Shown one piece after another: positions 1 through 5,454 of a stretch of 5,549 bases of DNA. The stretch lies in contig DHIQ01000142.1 in assembly GCA_002403895.1 (NCBI GenBank), positions 1 through 5,549 on the forward strand. The letters run 5' to 3'. Source of the stretch: Candidatus Neomicrothrix sp. UBA4742 (lineage in GTDB: Bacteria > Actinomycetota > Acidimicrobiia > Acidimicrobiales > Acidimicrobilacustridaceae). Within the stretch, counting starts at the first letter, position 1; the number at the start of each line of letters is the position of its first letter. A program made the position numbers and the translations under genes. Below the pieces are notes generated by a model. That model made no database searches, was not told the origin of the DNA, and saw nothing but the letters and a program-made list of their open reading frames with translations.

Positions 1-120
1 CCCCCGGTCTGGGGGGCGCCGCCGGGTCCGCGGGGCGGCCCTCGGGCCGGCCCGCCGTCGGGCCCCCCCCCCCCCGCCGGCTCGTGGCCGCCCCCCGGGG
101 CCCTCCCGCCCGCCGCCCGT
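1..120. other. A-free, extremely GC-rich low-complexity stretch
   Basis: The first 120 bases contain no A on the plus strand, only nine T, and a run of 13 C (nt 63-75). In the frame of the peptidase gene it reads as a Pro/Gly/Ala/Arg-rich segment with four consecutive Pro. This fits either a disordered cytoplasmic leader before the membrane anchor, a form common in high-GC actinobacteria, or poor base calling at a contig end. The homopolymer makes the frame upstream of nt 63 uncertain. Confidence 0.6.
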
Positions 121-1524
121 ACCCGGGCCCCCATCCCGGTGCTGTTGGCCATCGGCGCGGTGGCGGTGGTGCTCATCACCATCACCGGGGTGCTGTTCGT
201 CCGGACGCGCCACTCGGGCCCGACCTATCCGAAGCAGTGGGACAGTCGAGTCACCGAGATCGTCGCCTTCGACGAGAAGGAGCGCGGGCTCACCTACAAA
301 CATCCGGTGGAGATCGAGTTCCTTTCCGAAGACGACTTCAAGGCCGAGGTCACCTCGTCTGCCGCTGACCTGAGCGACGAGGAGCGTCGCAAGATTGACA
401 ACGAGACGGCGTCGTTTCGGGCGTTGGGTCTGATCGACGGCGGCGTCGATCTGTTCAAAGAGCAGAACAATCTGTCGGGCGGGGCCACGCTGGCCTACTA
501 CTCGTCGAAGACCAAGAAGGTTCGCGTCCGCGGGACCGAAATGACTCCCGCGCTGCGAGTGACGCTGGCCCACGAACTCACCCATGCCTTGCAGGACCAG
601 CACTTCGACCTCGAGGCGACCGAGAAGAAGCTGACGACCGATGGGCAGAAGACGGCATTCCGAGCCCTGGTCGAAGGTGACGCGGTAGGGGTCCAGGACT
701 CCTACCTCAAGGCTATGTCCGACGCCGATCGCACGGCCTACAAGGACGAGGACAAGGCGCAGGGACACAGCGCCGGCTACGACAAGGCTCCCCCCATCCT
801 GGTGGCCACCTTCACCGCCCCGTACACGGTGGGGCCTCCGTTCGCGGCGGCCCTCAAAGCCAAAGGGGGCAACGCCGGGGTCGACGCCGCGCTACGCAAT
901 CCCCCCGCCAGCGAGGCGGCAGTGCTCGACCTGTTTACCTACCTCGACGCCAACAGTGTGGCCCCGGTAGTCGCGCCCGAGCTGGCTCCGGGTGAGACCT
1001 GGCTGGACGACGGCGACTTCGGCGCGGCCACCTGGTACCTGATGTTGGCCCGACGCCTCGATGTGCACGACGCGCTCAAGGCAGTGGACGGGTGGGGTGG
1101 CGATTCCTACGTGACGTATGGCAAAGCCAACGATGAGGTGTGTGTGCGAGCCCGGTACCAGGGCAAGACCCCGGCCGACACGGCTCAGATGGAGACATTG
1201 CTTCGGGCCTGGGCCGACAAGGGCACCGGTCAGCCGGCGCGGCTCAAGCGCGACGGTGACGTGGTCGATCTCAACGCCTGCGACCCGGGTGCCGACGCCA
1301 GGGTGGTCGGCACCGACCGCTCACCTGAGGCCATGGAGCTGCTGGCCATCCGGCTCGATGTCGACCGCGAGGGTTTCCAGCAGAAGGCCCCGGAGGATCT
1401 GGTGAAGTGCGTGGGGAACGGGGTCGTCAACCGCGTCACGCTCGACGATGTCGCTAGCAAGGACCCCGCGGTCCAAGCCACGTTCACCAAAGCGTTCGAC
1501 GACTCGGTCAAGGCGTGCCACTGA
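1..1524 (+). CDS. Membrane-anchored putative zinc metallopeptidase (HELTH motif), 5' end missing
   Basis: The sequence shows a Pro/Gly-rich stretch (nt 1-130), one hydrophobic membrane segment (nt 133-201, IPVLLAIGAVAVVLITITGV and on), then a large domain that should face outward. HELTH at nt 571-585 followed by ALQDQHFDLE fits an HExxH zinc site, and the Glu of LVEGDA (nt 673-675) is a plausible third ligand, 30 residues after the second His. The C-terminal part has WYLMLARRLD, GWGGDSY and four Cys that could form disulfides. The first GTG (nt 139) falls inside the membrane segment and has no Shine-Dalgarno, and no ATG, GTG or TTG lies in frame before it, so the true start is probably outside the window. 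From GTG the product would be 461 residues. It ends 6 bp from a convergent gene. The HELTHALQDQ pattern is known to me from uncharacterised bacterial proteins; the substrate is unknown. A non-catalytic role is possible. Confidence 0.75.
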   Translation, partial: PPVWGAPPGPRGGPRAGPPSGPPPPAGSWPPPGALPPAARTRAPIPVLLAIGAVAVVLITITGVLFVRTRHSGPTYPKQWDSRVTEIVAFDEKERGLTYKHPVEIEFLSEDDFKAEVTSSAADLSDEERRKIDNETASFRALGLIDGGVDLFKEQNNLSGGATLAYYSSKTKKVRVRGTEMTPALRVTLAHELTHALQDQHFDLEATEKKLTTDGQKTAFRALVEGDAVGVQDSYLKAMSDADRTAYKDEDKAQGHSAGYDKAPPILVATFTAPYTVGPPFAAALKAKGGNAGVDAALRNPPASEAAVLDLFTYLDANSVAPVVAPELAPGETWLDDGDFGAATWYLMLARRLDVHDALKAVDGWGGDSYVTYGKANDEVCVRARYQGKTPADTAQMETLLRAWADKGTGQPARLKRDGDVVDLNACDPGADARVVGTDRSPEAMELLAIRLDVDREGFQQKAPEDLVKCVGNGVVNRVTLDDVASKDPAVQATFTKAFDDSVKACH

Positions 1525-1530
1525 TCAGCG

Positions 1531-2025
1531 TCAACCGGCGTCATGGGCGAGCACGTCGACGATGACGGCCAGCAGGGAGCTCAAGAAGTCGTAGACCGCG
1601 TAGAGCGGGAGGTCGGGGTCGTCGGGTTCCACCTCGAACGCCTCCTCGCCGATATCCAGGCGCGTGCCGATGACCAGCCGCACCGAGTTGATGGCCCGCA
1701 TCCAGGCCTCGAGTTCGTCGCGATCCACGGTGGATCCGTCGATGGTGCGCTCGACCAGGTCGAGGGCCTCGAGTTGGGAGCGGACGAGGTCGTCGCCCAC
1801 CAGTCCCCGGAACTCCGCTTCCAGCTCGGGCTGGTCGACGTAGGCGGTGGGGAACAACCGACGGGTGGCGGGGTCCTTGTTGGCCAGCAGCACCCGCAGG
1901 TTGCCGAACGACTGCACCAACACCTGGCGTTCGATCCGCCCCAGGTTGACCCGGTAGCCACCGTCGACGCGCTCGACCACGGGGCGGATGCCCCAACGGC
2001 CGGTCCATCCGATTCCTCCCGGCAT
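1531..2025 (-). CDS. DUF2017 family protein (ClpS partner gene)
   Basis: The 164-residue soluble protein matches my recollection of the DUF2017 family, which lies directly after clpS in many actinobacteria; its biochemical role is not established. It is largely helical and acidic, with a LVLLAN-like segment near the N-terminus (VLLANKDPATRRLFP), a central acidic helix region (DLVERTIDG), and a C-terminal hydrophobic helix (YDFLSSLLAVIVDVLAHDAG). No catalytic motif or membrane segment is evident. I chose the ATG at 2025 because GAGGA sits 8 nt upstream, overlapping the clpS stop (TGAGGA). A GTG at 2061 would add 12 residues and overlap clpS, and is less likely. The gene lies 11 bp after clpS and is probably cotranscribed and translationally coupled. 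It converges with the peptidase gene. A role in Clp-dependent proteolysis is inferred only from its neighbour. Confidence 0.85.
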   Translation of the reverse strand: MPGGIGWTGRWGIRPVVERVDGGYRVNLGRIERQVLVQSFGNLRVLLANKDPATRRLFPTAYVDQPELEAEFRGLVGDDLVRSQLEALDLVERTIDGSTVDRDELEAWMRAINSVRLVIGTRLDIGEEAFEVEPDDPDLPLYAVYDFLSSLLAVIVDVLAHDAG

Positions 2026-2039
2026 GGGTGCGGTCCTCA
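2026..2039 (-). promoter_or_regulatory. Shine-Dalgarno of the DUF2017 gene, overlapping the clpS stop
   Basis: Read on the minus strand, the clpS stop TGA continues as TGAGGA, then CCGCACCC, then ATG. The GAGGA core is 8 nt from the start, a normal distance. It decides the ATG at 2025 over the upstream GTG at 2061 and suggests that ribosomes ending clpS can reinitiate on the next gene. Confidence 0.7.
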
Positions 2040-2360
2040 GTCCTTCTGCATGGTGGCCCACAGGCCGTGCTCGTGGAGCCGGAACACGTCGAGCTCAGCC
2101 TTCTCCCGGGTGCCGGTGGACACCGTCGCCCGACCCTTCTCGTGGACATCGAGCATGAGCCGGGTGGCTTTCTCGAGGCTGTAGCCGAACAGCTTTTGGA
2201 ACACGAAGGTGACGTAGTCCATCAAGTTGATGGGGTCGTTCCACACCAACACCACCCACGGCCGGTCCGACTCGGTCGACGTGTCATCGGTGGGTTCCTC
2301 GACCTCAACCGGGCTGGGGGCCATCGGCGCGGCGGCTTGCATAGCGAAAGTGTCGCTCAT
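2037..2360 (-). CDS. clpS: ATP-dependent Clp protease adaptor ClpS
   Basis: ClpS binds proteins with destabilising N-terminal residues and delivers them to a Clp ATPase (ClpA in E. coli, ClpC1 in actinobacteria) for degradation in the cytoplasm. The 107-residue product is close to the usual family length. Residues 1-30 form a flexible Ala/Pro/acidic N-terminal arm. The core follows: [15 protein letters not shown] (36-50), where Asn41 and Asp42 are the residues expected to hold the substrate alpha-amino group and Met47 is the pocket gatekeeper. [19 protein letters not shown] (58-76) carries His73, the third amino-group ligand. The C-terminal [12 protein letters not shown] is the Clp-docking end. 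The ATG at 2360 overlaps the ctaA stop as ATGA; there is no clear Shine-Dalgarno, so translation probably depends on coupling to ctaA. A longer open frame upstream reads through ctaA out of frame and is not coding. Confidence 0.95.
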   Translation of the reverse strand: MSDTFAMQAAAPMAPSPVEVEEPTDDTSTESDRPWVVLVWNDPINLMDYVTFVFQKLFGYSLEKATRLMLDVHEKGRATVSTGTREKAELDVFRLHEHGLWATMQKD

Positions 2361-3313
2361 CGGACCGCGGTGGTCACGTGCTCGCCACCGGTGGCCGTCG
2401 TCACCGTGGCGGCCACGTCGTCGTCCACGATCTCGGCCGGATACGAGAAGAGGCCGAGGTAAGTGACCAGGGTGGCCACCCACACGGCCACCGAGCCGGC
2501 CACGTGGAGGGCCACGAGGCCCGGAGGAACTCCGAGGAAATACTGCGTGTAGCCGAGCGCGCCCTGGGCCACGACGACCAGGACCAGCCAGCGCAGGCGG
2601 CGGAACGCTTGTCTTGTTGCCCCGTGGCGATAGAGGACCCATCCGAAGGCGATGGTCACGGCCAGGAAGGCCCAGGCGGTGAGGCTGTGGATGCGGGCCA
2701 CGTCCTCGACCATGAACGGCAAGCGAGCGACGTTTTCGTCCCCGCCGTGGGGACCCGTGCCGGTCACGATGGTGCCGGTGAAGAGGACTGCGGCGGCCAG
2801 GGTCACCGTCACCCGCCCGAGGATTCGTGCCCGGGGTGGGGCGGTGAGGGCTGGGGAATCATCGGCATGTCCCGCCCGATCGTGGAGCACCACGGCGTTC
2901 CAGATCAGCACCGCCGCGAGGAGGAAGTGGCCCATGACAATGGGCGCCGAGAGGTGCGTCAGGACGGCGATCCCGCCGAGGACGCTGTTGCCCAGGACGC
3001 CCACGACCAGCCCGAGGGACCACCAGGTGAGGTCCCGCCGTCGGGGTACGCGGGCGAACGAGCCGACTACGGCGGCCGTCACGGCCACCGTCGAGAGGAC
3101 CCCAGTGAAGAGGCGGTTGATCTGCTCGATCTGGCTGTGGAACCCGCTGACCGAGACAAAATGGGTCTCGGTGCACGAGGGCCAGTTCGAACACCCCAGA
3201 CCCGAGCTTGTGAGCCGGACCGCGGCGCCGGTGACGACGAGAATGGCCAGCATCACCACCGTCACCAGGGTGATGCGCCGGTACGTGCGGGGCGTGACAG
3301 GCGGGAGACGCAC
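2357..3313 (-). CDS. ctaA: Heme A synthase, COX15/CtaA family
   Basis: CtaA oxidises the C8 methyl of heme O to a formyl group, giving heme A for aa3-type cytochrome oxidase in the membrane. The 318-residue product has eight predicted membrane helices in two four-helix halves (about 14-34, 65-87, 97-120, 125-144, 164-185, 209-228, 240-260, 266-289). The first extracytoplasmic loop holds the Cys pair GCSNWPSC (Cys41, Cys47) and IEQINR with the conserved Glu63. His129 (GHFLLA), His209 (RIHSLTA) and His270 (ALHVAG) match heme-binding His positions, and TGPHGGD (186-192) is a family signature. The fourth expected His is Asn66. I chose GTG at 3313: it precedes helix 1, no other start codon fits, and a TACCAT box lies 6 nt upstream. 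Residues encoded before it would read through the hydrolase gene. Its stop overlaps the clpS start. The lipoprotein gene lies 76 bp upstream, and ctaB lies about 2.1 kb away. Confidence 0.93.
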   Translation of the reverse strand: MRLPPVTPRTYRRITLVTVVMLAILVVTGAAVRLTSSGLGCSNWPSCTETHFVSVSGFHSQIEQINRLFTGVLSTVAVTAAVVGSFARVPRRRDLTWWSLGLVVGVLGNSVLGGIAVLTHLSAPIVMGHFLLAAVLIWNAVVLHDRAGHADDSPALTAPPRARILGRVTVTLAAAVLFTGTIVTGTGPHGGDENVARLPFMVEDVARIHSLTAWAFLAVTIAFGWVLYRHGATRQAFRRLRWLVLVVVAQGALGYTQYFLGVPPGLVALHVAGSVAVWVATLVTYLGLFSYPAEIVDDDVAATVTTATGGEHVTTAVR

Positions 3314-3319
3314 GCCTCG

Positions 3320-3325
3320 ATGGTA
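3320..3325 (-). promoter_or_regulatory. Candidate -10 element of ctaA (leaderless)
   Basis: On the minus strand TACCAT (TANNNT pattern) is followed by six bases, CGAGGC, and then the GTG of ctaA. This spacing would put transcription start at or beside the start codon, giving a leaderless mRNA. A weak -35-like TTGGGG (3345-3350) lies 19 nt upstream. The GAGG next to the GTG is too close to act as a normal Shine-Dalgarno. This is inferred from pattern and spacing only. Confidence 0.4.
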
Positions 3326-3389
3326 CGGCTGGCGTCGGGGGCTTCCCCAATCACCCGCCGTCGCCGGACCGGTACCGGCGCCCCGGCGG

Positions 3390-4424
3390 TCAGCCCGGCT
3401 TGTGCTGGAGGGTGGTGAGGTTGGGCACGACGGCATCGGCCTCGAATCGAGCCATGGCGGCGGGGACGTTCCCGATGGTCGCATCCCAGAAGTCGGCCGT
3501 GATCGTCATCACCGCGTCGTCCCATGGGCTGGGTTCATCCTCATACGGCGGGGAGTGGCTGCCCCCGACCAGGGTCACGAACCAGACCGGCGGCTTGGCC
3601 GAGGCGTAGACGTCGGTGGGCAGGTGGTAGTTGAACGACCCGTCCTTCTCGCCGTGCATGATCAGCAACGGCAGGTGGCCATCCATCTGGAACTCGCCGC
3701 CCGGCGGCACCCCGACCGGCAGCTCCCCGCCGGAGAGGACCTCGGCGGACTTGACCCGAGGGTCTCGACAGCACGTGTTGAAGGCGACGCCATAGGTGGT
3801 GGCGCCGCCCAGCGAGTGGCCGCTGACGCCGATGCGATCATGGTCCACCCGCTCCGACAGCCGCGGCCCGTTGCCGTCACCGAGGTTGGCGTCGAGGGTG
3901 CTCAGGCCGACGGCGTCGCCGCCCGTACCCAGGAGCGTGTCGAGGACGAAGGAAACGTCACCGGGCTGAGCCGCCACGTTGCGCCAGTTGCCATCCTGGC
4001 CAGGGACAGTGTCGTTGGTGACCGGGAAGGCAGGGGCGGCCACGACATAGCCGGCCTTGGCCCACGCCGACAACAGCCCGACCACCTTGTTGGGGTTGCC
4101 CCCCAGGCCGTGGGCGAACAGCACCAGCGGGAAGGGGCCCGGGCCCTCGGGCACGTAGACGTCGGTCACCAGGGTGCGCCCCGGATGCTCAGGAGTCTTC
4201 GTTCCGGCCTCGGTCGGCCGGGTCGGGTCGACCAGGGTCACGGTCGTGCGGGTGAAGGGGTACGCCCGCCCGGCCGCGATGGACGGATCCCCGGTCGTGA
4301 CGGGGGTATCGCCCGATGCGGTGGACGAGGACGTGCTCCCGCAGGCCGCCACCGACACCGCGAGGGCGAGGCCGAGGACGACGACCATGCTCAACGCCGT
4401 CATTGAACGCGGTCGCTGTCCCAT
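3390..4424 (-). CDS. Secreted lipoprotein alpha/beta hydrolase (PAF-acetylhydrolase / dienelactone hydrolase-like)
   Basis: This 344-residue protein is a likely esterase or lipase anchored outside the membrane. Residues 1-28 form a lipoprotein signal: Arg4 and Arg6, a hydrophobic core (9-24), and the lipobox VAAC with Cys28 as the lipidated residue. A Ser/Thr-rich linker follows (29-48). The hydrolase domain has LVLFAHGLGGN (100-110, oxyanion hole region), the nucleophile elbow GHSLGG (Ser204), HGEKDG (Asp261) and GGSHSPP (His290), giving a complete Ser-Asp-His triad. Adjacent Cys218-Cys219 are unusual and could form a vicinal or intermolecular disulfide. The HGLGG/GHSLGG arrangement resembles PAF-acetylhydrolase and chlorophyllase-like hydrolases; the substrate cannot be read from the sequence. 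ATG at 4424 has AGGAAG 7 nt upstream. The gene lies 56 bp after the oxidoreductase and 76 bp before ctaA, probably in one transcript with the former. Confidence 0.9.
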   Translation of the reverse strand: MGQRPRSMTALSMVVVLGLALAVSVAACGSTSSSTASGDTPVTTGDPSIAAGRAYPFTRTTVTLVDPTRPTEAGTKTPEHPGRTLVTDVYVPEGPGPFPLVLFAHGLGGNPNKVVGLLSAWAKAGYVVAAPAFPVTNDTVPGQDGNWRNVAAQPGDVSFVLDTLLGTGGDAVGLSTLDANLGDGNGPRLSERVDHDRIGVSGHSLGGATTYGVAFNTCCRDPRVKSAEVLSGGELPVGVPPGGEFQMDGHLPLLIMHGEKDGSFNYHLPTDVYASAKPPVWFVTLVGGSHSPPYEDEPSPWDDAVMTITADFWDATIGNVPAAMARFEADAVVPNLTTLQHKPG

Positions 4425-4431
4425 GGCCTGT

Positions 4432-4437
4432 CTTCCT
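4432..4437 (-). promoter_or_regulatory. Shine-Dalgarno of the lipoprotein hydrolase gene
   Basis: On the minus strand AGGAAG is followed by seven bases, ACAGGCC, and then ATG at 4424. It selects this start over the much longer open frame that continues upstream through the oxidoreductase gene, and it places the signal peptide exactly at the N-terminus. Confidence 0.75.
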
Positions 4438-4480
4438 AGCCGAGATCCGTCACCGGTTCGGTGCAGGGCGATACCGGGGT

Positions 4481-5374
4481 TCAGCTGCCTTCGGATGCGT
4501 TGGCCTCGGCCAGGATCGCCTCGAACACCGCGGGGTCGGCGACGAAGGGCGGCTCCACCCGGGGCCAGTGCAGGGCGAGGTCGGTGAAGCCGAGGTCGGC
4601 ATAGGTGCCGGCCAGATCCCGGAACGCTTCGACGGACTCGAGCCACGGCTCGGTCGTGAGGCCCTGGAGGTAGAGCCGATCGATCGATGCCGGGTCGCGC
4701 CCGACGCGCTCGCAGGCCCGTTCGAGCAACGCCACCTGGGCGCGGGCGGCGGCCACGCAGTCGGTCGGTGATTGCTCTTCGGCTCTGGCCGGGTGACCGA
4801 AGGTCACCCACAGCTGGCCGTGACGGGCCGCCACCTCGATGGACCGGGGGCCGGCACCGGCGATGGCGAAGGGCACACGCGGCCGCTGCACGCACCCCGG
4901 GACCGCCCGGGCGTCGACGGCCCGGTAGAAGGCGCCTTCCAGGCGGTCGACGGCGGGTTCGACGAGCAGGCGGTCCAGGTGGTCGACGAACTCGGCGAAG
5001 CGGGCGGATCGCTCGGCCGGGGACCAGCGCAGCTGACCGGTGGCCGACGCGTCCCACCCGCTGCCTCCTGCGCCGATCCCCAGCGTGATCCGGCCCTGAG
5101 AGAGATCGTCGAGGGTCATGGCTTCCTTGGCCAAGGTCACCGGGTGACGGAAGTTCGGCGACGTCACCAGGGTGCCCAGTCGCATCGTGGTGGTGACCTG
5201 CGAGGCGGCAGCTAACAGGGGCACGGCCGCGAACCACGGACCATCTCGGAGGTCCCGCCAGGTGAGGTGGTCATAGGTCCAGGCCGTGTCGGCGCCGAGC
5301 TCCTCGGCCCGCTGCCAGATCGGTGCGCCCTCGGGCCACGACACCGCAGGAAGGATCACCACGCCGACGCGCAC
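4481..5374 (-). CDS. Luciferase-like (LLM class) F420-dependent oxidoreductase
   Basis: The product is a soluble TIM-barrel flavin/F420 oxidoreductase of the bacterial luciferase family; most actinobacterial members use reduced coenzyme F420, but the substrate is not predictable here. The 297-residue length is typical. Visible family blocks are strand 1 (RVGVVILP, 2-9), AEELGADTAWTYDHL (23-37), MRLGTLVTSPNFRHPVTLAK, MTLDDLSQGRITLGIGAG with the following GSGWD, and FAIAGAGPRSIEVAARHGQLW in the second half. The C-terminal LGFTDLALHWP is also usual. I chose GTG at 5374 because it directly precedes strand 1 and has TACACT 8 nt upstream. A GTG at 5422 would add 16 polar residues (313 in all) and also lacks a good ribosome-binding site, so it remains an alternative. 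The gene is first in the minus-strand cluster and divergent from ctaB. A role in heme A metabolism is not supported by the sequence. Confidence 0.9.
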   Translation of the reverse strand: MRVGVVILPAVSWPEGAPIWQRAEELGADTAWTYDHLTWRDLRDGPWFAAVPLLAAASQVTTTMRLGTLVTSPNFRHPVTLAKEAMTLDDLSQGRITLGIGAGGSGWDASATGQLRWSPAERSARFAEFVDHLDRLLVEPAVDRLEGAFYRAVDARAVPGCVQRPRVPFAIAGAGPRSIEVAARHGQLWVTFGHPARAEEQSPTDCVAAARAQVALLERACERVGRDPASIDRLYLQGLTTEPWLESVEAFRDLAGTYADLGFTDLALHWPRVEPPFVADPAVFEAILAEANASEGS

Positions 5375-5382
5375 AATCCGGG

Positions 5383-5388
5383 AGTGTA
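5383..5388 (-). promoter_or_regulatory. Candidate -10 element of the oxidoreductase gene (leaderless)
   Basis: On the minus strand TACACT is followed by eight bases, CCCGGATT, and then GTG at 5374. The spacing would place transcription start within about two bases of the GTG. No convincing -35 hexamer is seen at 16-18 nt. It would lie inside the coding region if the GTG at 5422 were used. Confidence 0.35.
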
Positions 5389-5439
5389 CGAGCTGCCTTG
5401 AGCGGTCCGTACGATTGTTCACCCGCCTGTCGAGGCGCC

Positions 5440-5445
5440 TACGAT
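5440..5445 (+). promoter_or_regulatory. Candidate -10 element of ctaB (leaderless)
   Basis: TACGAT is followed by nine bases and then the ATG of ctaB at 5455, leaving room for a leader of only a few nucleotides. A -35-like TTCACC (5418-5423) is 16 nt upstream; TTGTTC (5415-5420) at 19 nt is an alternative. No Shine-Dalgarno precedes the ATG. Confidence 0.4.
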
Positions 5446-5454
5446 CGGCAGTCG

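Larger units (their letters stand above)
5375..5454. promoter_or_regulatory. Divergent promoter region between the oxidoreductase and ctaB
   Basis: These 80 bases must hold the promoters of both outward-facing genes. They contain a -10-like box on each strand, TACGAT repeated exactly 30 bp apart (5410-5415 and 5440-5445), and two overlapping inverted repeats: CGCCT-GTCG-AGGCG (5424-5437) and the palindrome AGGCGCCT (5433-5440). The repeats sit between the candidate -35 and -10 of ctaB and could be an operator. If the oxidoreductase starts at 5422 the region shrinks to 32 bp. Confidence 0.5.

Noticed and set aside
84..368. A 94-codon plus-strand open frame overlapping the peptidase
   Set aside because: It is an Arg/His/Pro-rich shadow of the peptidase frame, which carries the membrane helix and continues into the HELTH domain.
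2361..2642. Longer clpS frame (201 residues)
   Set aside because: The extension overlaps the ctaA coding region in another frame and has no ClpS homology; the ATGA overlap gives a normal 107-residue protein.
3338..3378. GGGG-CTT-CCCC hairpin and CCGGTACCGG palindrome upstream of ctaA
   Set aside because: The stems are very short, with no T tract, and are likely by chance in GC-rich sequence. There is not enough to name them an attenuator or operator.
3314..3484. N-terminal extension of ctaA by 57 residues
   Set aside because: The added residues largely overlap the end of the hydrolase gene, are Pro/Ser/Arg-rich and precede the normal first helix. The GTG at 3313 gives a typical family length.
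2652..4406. A 584-codon open frame on the plus strand
   Set aside because: It lies antisense to ctaA and the lipoprotein gene, is rich in Arg, Gly and Pro with no recognisable domain, and is the kind of long shadow frame expected in high-GC DNA. The minus-strand proteins have complete family motifs.
4451..4463. Small inverted repeat CACCG-GTT-CGGTG between the oxidoreductase and lipoprotein genes
   Set aside because: A five-base stem with no T tract is too weak to call a terminator or operator in DNA of this GC content.
4425..5237. Upstream extension of the hydrolase frame to a 615-residue product
   Set aside because: The extra part reads through the oxidoreductase gene out of frame and gives Arg/Pro/Gly-rich sequence. 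A strong Shine-Dalgarno and a lipoprotein signal peptide fix the start at 4424.
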